This document shows, in pieces, positions 20,213 through 25,304 of a stretch of DNA of 25,304 bases. The DNA is taken from contig JAANBB010000518.1 in assembly GCA_014621425.1 (NCBI GenBank), positions 1 to 25,304 on the forward strand, written 5' to 3'. The position numbers and the translations under genes are program-made. Positions within the stretch are counted from its first letter, which is position 1, and every line of letters begins with the position of its first letter. The notes beneath the pieces were generated by a model. It was given only the letters and a program-made list of their open reading frames with translations. It was not told where the DNA came from and did not search any database. This stretch comes from Cylindrodendrum hubeiense (Eukaryota; Ascomycota; Sordariomycetes; Hypocreales; Nectriaceae).

Positions 20213-20884
20213 GGCGGTCAAATTGGTAGAAGACACTACCTCGAGTTATTGGAAGTCGGAGAGGTAGCCCAGATGGACATGTGATATTCGATGGGCTGCG
20301 TGGGGCGAGGGGAGCAGGAGCTCGTGTGAGTTTACTTCGTTGGCCGCGGGGCTAGCCTGGAGACGACAGGAGTCAAGACCGGAGCATTCCGCCGGTCCTC
20401 GAAATGAAGCGATCAGGTCAGACCAGAAACGAAGCAAAGTGTCGGCCTGGGAATTGCTTGCCGCTGTCTAGAAAGGAGGTGTGGTCGTTGAGCCTTGAAG
20501 CTCGCCCGCAGTGAGCTTCATCACGTGGGGCGGGCTGCAGTGGACGCTTATTCCGTCTGGTCGGTCGGTACGTACTCCGTGCGCCGTACCTGGTAGCCTG
20601 GCGCGCCTGGGCGCCTGGACCAGCGCGTGGAGCTGGCAACCATCACCACAAAAAAAGCTATCAGAGGCTTTGGAGTATCGGCATCCCATCGCCATCATCG
20701 CCATCATCGCAACCTCTCGCAACCTGCCCATCACTAATCGTCGCCGGAAGCCCGCGGATACCACAACAACCTCGACAAGCCCTTTGAACTCGAACGGTCG
20801 ATTGTTAAGCCCTCTTCTTGCAGGCGCTGCGACCGACGACCATCCGCGAATCGAGGAACCTGATCCTCACCCCCAGCCACCAAC
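20213..20884. promoter_or_regulatory. Divergent promoter region between the DDF-motif gene and NSP1
   Basis: The 672 bp between two divergent start codons contains a palindromic CACGTG (20522-20527) followed by GGGGCGGG. A GGTACGTACTCCGTGCGCCGTACC stretch lies near 20566-20590, and a CATCGCCATCATCGCCATCATCGC repeat at about 20688-20711. CACGTG is the classic bHLH (E-box) target. Whether it serves either gene is inference. No coding segment is recognised. Confidence 0.5.
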
Positions 20885-23083
20885 ATGTCGTTCAGCTTTG
20901 GAACCCCAAGCTCTTCGAGCGCGCCTGCGAACAATACCACAACAACAGCGCCAGCCGCTGGAGCACTATTCGGGGCTGCCGCTGGCGCTTCCAAATTCGC
21001 TTTCGGTTCAGCAGGTGCTAATAACAACATAACACCCGCCGGGGGCAACGCTGGCGGTTTGTTTGGTCAGCAGGGTGCGGCCAAGCCTGCTGCTGGTGGA
21101 CTGTTCGGCGGCGCTGCTGCATCAGCCAATGCCTCTGGAACACCGACCTCGTCAGGCCCGGGTCTCTTTGGTGGAAACAACTCCACGACCCCGACGACGG
21201 GTGGTCTCTTTGGAGGAGGCGCCGCTTCCACCACGCCTGCAACATCTGCTCCGGCCAGCGGAGGTATGTTTGGAGGTGCAGCCAGTAGCGCTGCTCCCGC
21301 ACCGGCAGGGCTGTTCGGAGGCGCGAACAACACAGGCAGCAAGCCGGCATCAAACATGTTTGGTGGTGGTGGTGCTTCATCGACCCCTACCACTGGTGGT
21401 CTGTTCGGTGGCCAGGCCAATGCCAACCAGACTCAGGGAGCGGCCACGACTTCGGCAGCACCTGCATCGGGTCTCTTTGCTAGCACCGGCAACGGATTGT
21501 TTGGAAACAATGCTGCTAGCTCGGGCGCCGCCCAAGGCTCTACTTTTGCCACGGCTGCAACTCCCGCAAAGCCCATGTTTTCTTTAGCATCGACCACTCC
21601 TGCCGGAGCTCCTCCCGCCGGCTCTGCGAAACCTGCCGGGTCCAATTTGTTCCAGAATACCACCGCGCAGCCACCAGCAGCATCAAACCTCTTCGGCGGC
21701 GGAGCTAAGCCTACTGCTCCTGCTACCCAACCTGGCACAGCAGCACCGGCAACATCTGGTCTCTTTGGCGGTGCCCAGGCGAGCAGTGCTCCCGCGGGAG
21801 GATTATTCGGCGCCAAGCCAGCTGCAACCACCGCTCCCGCGCCCGGGGGACTGTTTGGCGGCGCCAATGCTGCTGCTTCTACTGCCCAGGCCACGCCTTC
21901 GACACAGGCCACCGCTCCCTCTTTGTTTGGTGCTAAGCCTGCCGCGCCTGCAACCTCGGTCCCTGGCTCTACGCCTGCTGGCGGTCTCTTCGGAGGAGCT
22001 GCCACTACTTCCGCTCCAGCTGGATCTACCCCAGTAACTGCAGCCGTTGGAGGCTTATTTGGTGCAAAGGCTGCTACAACTGCACCATCCACTTCCGCCC
22101 CAGCTGCAACTACCGCTGGTACTCTATTCGGCGGTGGTGTCAAACCCACCACCGAATCGAAGCCTGCGGGCACACTCTTCGGCACCGCAGCCACGACCCA
22201 AGCCCAGACTACTCCAACGTCTGCGACGCCCGCAACATCTGCTGCTCCAGCCAGCGCCAGTCTGTTCGGCGCCAAGGCGACTACGGATGCTTCCAAGGAC
22301 GCTACGAAGCCCGCGACCCAGAACGGGACCACGAGCACGTTGGGTGCTTCTACGACTGGTCCAACTTCGCAGATGGCACGACTCAAGAACAAAACCATGG
22401 AGGACATTGTGACTCGCTGGGCTTCAGATCTCTCCAAGTATCAGAAGGAATTTAAGGAGCAGGCCACCACCGTGTCGACTTGGGACAGAAACCTGGTGGA
22501 AAACGGCGAGAAGATTCAGAAGTTGTACCTTGATACATTCGAGGCTGAGCGTGCTAGCCACGAGATTGAGCGCCAGCTGGCAGCCGTGGAGAGCCAGCAG
22601 GATGAGCTCGAGGCATGGTTAGATCGATACGAGTCCGAGGTCCAGGACATGTTTGCCAAGCAACTTGGCCCTGGCGAGCAGCTTGCGGGCCCTGATCAGG
22701 AGCGTGAGAGAACATACAAACTCGCAGAGAAGTTGACGCAGCAGCTGGATGAGAAGTCGCGGGATCTCTCCAAGATGGTGAAGGAGATCAATGACATTTC
22801 GGGTACATTGAGCAAGGGTGTCAAGCCTGAAGACCCTGTAAGTACCGTCCCTGGCGACCAAGGTACAAGCAAACGAGCTAACGAATCAATGCAGTTGAGC
22901 CAGATTGTCCGCGTCCTCAACGGCCACCTTACGCAGTTGCAGTGGATTGATGCTAATGCCTCAACCCTCCAAGGCAAGGTGGCGGCTGCCCAGAAGTCAA
23001 GCAGCAACCTGGGGAGCCACTACGCTGGATCTGACAATGATGCGGCAGAGAGCTTCTACCGATCGTACATGGGTCGGAGGTGA
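20885..23083 (+). CDS. nsp1: FG-nucleoporin Nsp1 (Nup62 homologue)
   Basis: Two exons, 20885-22837 and 22895-23083, encode 713 aa. The 57 bp intron (GTAAGT, branch CTAAC, acceptor GCAG) is stop-free and a multiple of three, so unspliced mRNA would read through as 732 aa. The first 460 residues or so are a low-complexity Ala/Thr/Pro/Gly region with more than 20 FG motifs, nearly all GLFG-like (GGLFGG, SLFGAK, NLFGGG); only the start (SFSFG, FAFGS) shows the FxFG form. From about residue 495 comes the Nsp1/Nup62 C-terminal coiled-coil domain (NKTMEDIVTRWASDLSKYQ, then KLAEKLTQQLDEKSRDLSKM). Nsp1 sits in the central channel of the nuclear pore, with Nup49 and Nup57 and with the Nup82 complex. 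Its FG region forms the permeability barrier and its coiled coil anchors it. The protein ends SYMGRR. Confidence 0.95.
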   Translation: MSFSFGTPSSSSAPANNTTTTAPAAGALFGAAAGASKFAFGSAGANNNITPAGGNAGGLFGQQGAAKPAAGGLFGGAAASANASGTPTSSGPGLFGGNNSTTPTTGGLFGGGAASTTPATSAPASGGMFGGAASSAAPAPAGLFGGANNTGSKPASNMFGGGGASSTPTTGGLFGGQANANQTQGAATTSAAPASGLFASTGNGLFGNNAASSGAAQGSTFATAATPAKPMFSLASTTPAGAPPAGSAKPAGSNLFQNTTAQPPAASNLFGGGAKPTAPATQPGTAAPATSGLFGGAQASSAPAGGLFGAKPAATTAPAPGGLFGGANAAASTAQATPSTQATAPSLFGAKPAAPATSVPGSTPAGGLFGGAATTSAPAGSTPVTAAVGGLFGAKAATTAPSTSAPAATTAGTLFGGGVKPTTESKPAGTLFGTAATTQAQTTPTSATPATSAAPASASLFGAKATTDASKDATKPATQNGTTSTLGASTTGPTSQMARLKNKTMEDIVTRWASDLSKYQKEFKEQATTVSTWDRNLVENGEKIQKLYLDTFEAERASHEIERQLAAVESQQDELEAWLDRYESEVQDMFAKQLGPGEQLAGPDQERERTYKLAEKLTQQLDEKSRDLSKMVKEINDISGTLSKGVKPEDPVSTVPGDQGTSKRANESMQLSQIVRVLNGHLTQLQWIDANASTLQGKVAAAQKSSSNLGSHYAGSDNDAAESFYRSYMGRR

Positions 23084-23422
23084 AGGAGGAAGAAGGGGGA
23101 GAAGAGCGATTTCTGTTAGTATTGGAGTTTGGGATGGAATACAGGGAACCCCGTAAGACCGAGATATATGAGAAGTGGGGCCGATCAAATAATGGTCAAA
23201 CACATTGAAGTGGGAGGGAGCGACAGTTGTGTGCACTCGGGGTGCAATACATAAATGTTCTTGTACACTAGCTTGGACTGTGGAAAAGACAAACTCTGGA
23301 TGATATACCAATGTCCTTGATGCGATGTGCTGATGAGTTGAAGCAATCTCTCTCAACTAGCTTCCCCGCGAGCTTAGGTCCCCGAGCTATCCGTTTATGA
23401 GAATTTGAGGTGTAGGAAGGTT
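23084..23422. other. Shared 3' region between convergent NSP1 and IF1 genes
   Basis: This 339 bp span lies between stop codons on opposite strands. ATACATAAATG words near 23247 and AT-richer sequence suit 3' ends of both transcripts. No gene is seen. Confidence 0.55.
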
Positions 23423-23894
23423 TCAGTTCTTTTCGCCGCCCTGCTCCCTGGTGATGTCGTCACTGTTAAAAAGAGAAGAAAATGGTCAGCATGGTTCAGA
23501 AGGTGGCGGGCATTGCCGAGTTTTCAATTGGGGGAGACCGGGGGGAATGCGTACATGTGCTGGGAGAGGCGGTTAAGGTGCTCCTGCTGCTCGACGAGCT
23601 TCTTCTTCAGCTCAAGGAGCTTCTCCTTCTCACGCTGGCGGATGGCGTAATCCTCGTTGGCCTTCTCTCGTCGCTGGAAAGCATCGCTGGAGAAATGATC
23701 AGCACGGTCCAGGGGTCAATTGCCGGGATGGGCAACAATTGCGTTTTCTTTGGGGAGGGGAAATGGTCGACTTACCCGGAGCCGCCAGTCTTGGGGGGAG
23801 AGCCAGTAGCACCCTCGGTCATAACGCGAGCGGTGGTGGAGAAGCAGCGGAGGGGACGGGCGACAGCCGCCTGGCGGAAAGATGTTCGAAGCAT
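23423..23894 (-). CDS. inh1: Mitochondrial F1F0-ATP synthase inhibitor IF1
   Basis: Three exons on the minus strand, 23894-23776, 23686-23555 and 23462-23423, encode 96 aa. Introns are 89 and 92 bp, longer than most here. The protein starts MLRTSFRQAAVARPLRCFST, an arginine-rich amphipathic mitochondrial presequence of about 25 residues without acidic residues. The mature part contains GDAFQRREKANEDYAIRQRE, the segment that inserts into F1, then a charged coiled coil (KLLELKKKLVEQQEHLNRL) and the tail HIDDITREQGGEKN. IF1 blocks ATP hydrolysis by F1 when the matrix becomes acidic. If intron 2 is ignored, the frame stops soon after QHMYAFPPVSPN, so the short third exon matters for the conserved tail. 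An open frame extends upstream of the ATG, but the presequence fits this start best. Confidence 0.93.
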
Positions 23895-24200
23895 GGTTGC
23901 AAGAATTGGGTGATGTGTGATCTGAGGTTGATGATTTGAAGTGTGTTGTTTGGGTGTGAGGGTAGTTAAAGGTGGTGAAAGAGCCGGCAAGCAATTGGAG
24001 GGATGATCTGACTGAGCTTCTGGACCGGCGACGGGGAAGAGCTGGGCTGTCACGGGCACCATGGGCGTCATAAGCGGGTACCCGGGGCGCTACTGGGTGG
24101 GACTGTGGGAGGCGAGGTACCGGCATAACGCGGGCGAGGGGCAATGGCGGTAAATCCCGGCCGGCTCCGCTTGGGAGCTCGGATCTGGAGGAATGGCGAC

Positions 24201-24220
24201 GAGGGTCGACGAGGGTCGAC
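24201..24220. repeat. 10 bp direct duplication (GAGGGTCGAC)
   Basis: Two exact head-to-tail copies, each ending in a SalI-type GTCGAC palindrome, in sequence with no recognised gene. Confidence 0.9.
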
Positions 24221-24886
24221 GCGGGCGGCCGAATGCAGCCTACGAGCGTCGAGAATTCGAGCACCAGGGCCGGGATCGTGCCCTGGGGTTCCTGGTTCGG
24301 GCACTTGGGTAAGGTGTCAGCCCTGTCGGGTTTTTGGCTCTGTTTCTACCAAGTACGGGGATTTCACGGCAGCCGACGAGTCCTCTCTTTGCTTGAACTT
24401 GGCTGAGGGCGAATGACGCCGTCACTTGGACTGTGGCGCCACAAGCTCGAGATGGGAGCTTGCACAGTAGGCAGCTAGTCCTCTGCACCACATACGAAGC
24501 AACTCGGTGCTCTGTCAACCTTGTCCCGTGACCGTGCAGGTGGCGTGGATCCTGCTGCGGATGACGAAAAAAAGGGCCCGGCGATGAGCGAGGCAGCAAG
24601 GCAAAGGCAGACATCACGAGATCGTGGGCGCACGACCACATACAGGGAAGTTGGGCTGCGCGGGGTCGGTTAGGAATCGGCCGAGAGTTCTACCTCCTTC
24701 GATGACATGCCGCTCAACGCTCGACAAACTGTCCACACCCGAGTAAGACAGTTAGATGGGGAGTTGTCTCTTGACAGGCACCGAGTTGCACAGTGTCAGA
24801 AGCGAAACACGCGCAGCCGTCAATGCTAGGGAGGGCGAGGGGGAGGTACGAGAGCCAGTGTCAATCCAAGTTACCAAGTTACGACA

Positions 24887-24912
24887 TAGGTAGGTAGGTA
24901 GGTAGGTAGGTA
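24887..24912. repeat. (TAGG)6 tetranucleotide microsatellite
   Basis: Six and a half perfect TAGG units. Shorter relatives occur at 806-816, 1017-1030, 7634-7643 and about 24974-24984, always outside genes. The unit is not the TTAGGG telomere repeat. Confidence 0.95.
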
Positions 24913-25304
24913 CGGATAGCTGCGCATTACAGACAATTGTACTCGTACACCCAATACAGTACCTAGCAACCCTAGGTAGGTAGTTAATCACTACTATTAC
25001 TACTACTCTCCTAAATACAGGGTGGCGAACCCAAGTCGAGCCAGCCGTATCTACGTGTGGCTGGAAGAGAGAGTGGTACAGCAGGCGAGGCACGCGGCGC
25101 AGGCACAGCAAGAGAAACGAACGAGTGGGCGGCATGAAACACCAGCTGGCAGTGAGTCGGGTTGGTGTCGCAGCGAGTCGCAGAGACAAAACAAGGACTG
25201 GCCTGGAGATTTGACTGGAGATGACTCAATGCGGAACTGGCCTCTAGCTGCCTGTGCCCCTCGGTGCCTTCAATGCCTTGGTACAGCGCTGTTTTGCGGG
25301 TGGA

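Larger units (their letters stand above)
23895..25304. other. Promoter side of IF1 and 1.3 kb without a recognised gene
   Basis: The part next to 23894 is the IF1 leader and promoter. Beyond about 24100 the sequence is GC-rich, with a 10 bp duplication (GAGGGTCGAC, 24201-24220) and TAGG repeats at 24887-24912 and about 24974-24984. ORFs at 24240-24641 and 24752-25189 (minus) have no recognisable motif and repeat-biased composition. I see no gene, tRNA or mobile element end. Confidence 0.5.

Noticed and set aside
21433..22437. 334-codon open frame on the minus strand across the NSP1 repeat region
   Set aside because: It is the antisense shadow of the FG-repeat, GC-rich coding sequence. It gives an Ala/Pro/Val-rich product that mirrors the repeats and has no domain.
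24887..24912. Telomere-like repeat
   Set aside because: The unit is TAGG, not TTAGGG, and it is a short internal microsatellite.
24240..25189. Minus-strand ORFs of 133 and 145 codons near the right edge
   Set aside because: No motif, repeat-affected sequence and no consistent splice sites.
1..25304. tRNA genes
   Set aside because: TTCGA-type B-box cores were looked for on both strands in the spacers; none had a matching A box and acceptor stem. Manual reading can miss divergent or intron-containing tRNAs.

Overview
The window comes from a filamentous ascomycete (Pezizomycotina). A Sordariomycete, perhaps Hypocreales, is my best guess from gene content and GC-rich codon use. The genes are split by 50-92 bp introns with GTAAGT/GTACGT-type donors, CTAAC/CTGAC branch points and CAG/TAG acceptors. 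One 275 bp intron near the start codon of eIF4A is the exception. No bacterial-type operons, CRISPR array, rRNA or convincing tRNA is visible.

Layout, left to right. A Tvp38-like Golgi membrane protein runs off the left edge (minus). Next is a CUE-like/CCCH/DUF1771/Smr protein (minus, 1178-3502). About 2.3 kb of sequence without a recognisable gene follows, then a decayed F-box/JmjC gene (minus, about 5820-6931). Translation initiation factor eIF4A (plus, 8123-9717) comes next, then a second decayed gene of a fungal-specific family (plus, about 10145-11427). A four-helix membrane protein (minus, 11953-13582) is followed by about 3 kb without a recognisable gene. The right part holds eIF2 gamma (plus, 16558-18206), an acidic DDF-motif protein that may be a clathrin/AP-1 accessory factor (minus, 18572-20212), nucleoporin Nsp1 (plus, 20885-23083) and the mitochondrial ATP synthase inhibitor IF1 (minus, 23423-23894). 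The last 1.4 kb holds no gene I can recognise.

The intact genes are mostly housekeeping: translation initiation (eIF4A, eIF2 gamma), probable ribosome-associated RNA quality control (CCCH/Smr), nuclear transport (Nsp1), Golgi/endosome trafficking (Tvp38, the DDF protein) and mitochondrial energy control (IF1). They share no operon logic. The DDF protein and NSP1 are divergent over a 672 bp intergenic span. eIF2 gamma/DDF protein and NSP1/IF1 are convergent pairs.

The least obvious content is the two gene relics on either side of eIF4A. They appear only when short, frame-hopping protein fragments are read in order. One keeps an F-box and most of a JMJD6-like JmjC domain; the other keeps at least six ordered blocks of a fungal-specific protein. 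Two otherwise intact genes (tvp38 and CCCH/Smr) each carry one apparent single-base frame break, which may be an assembly error.
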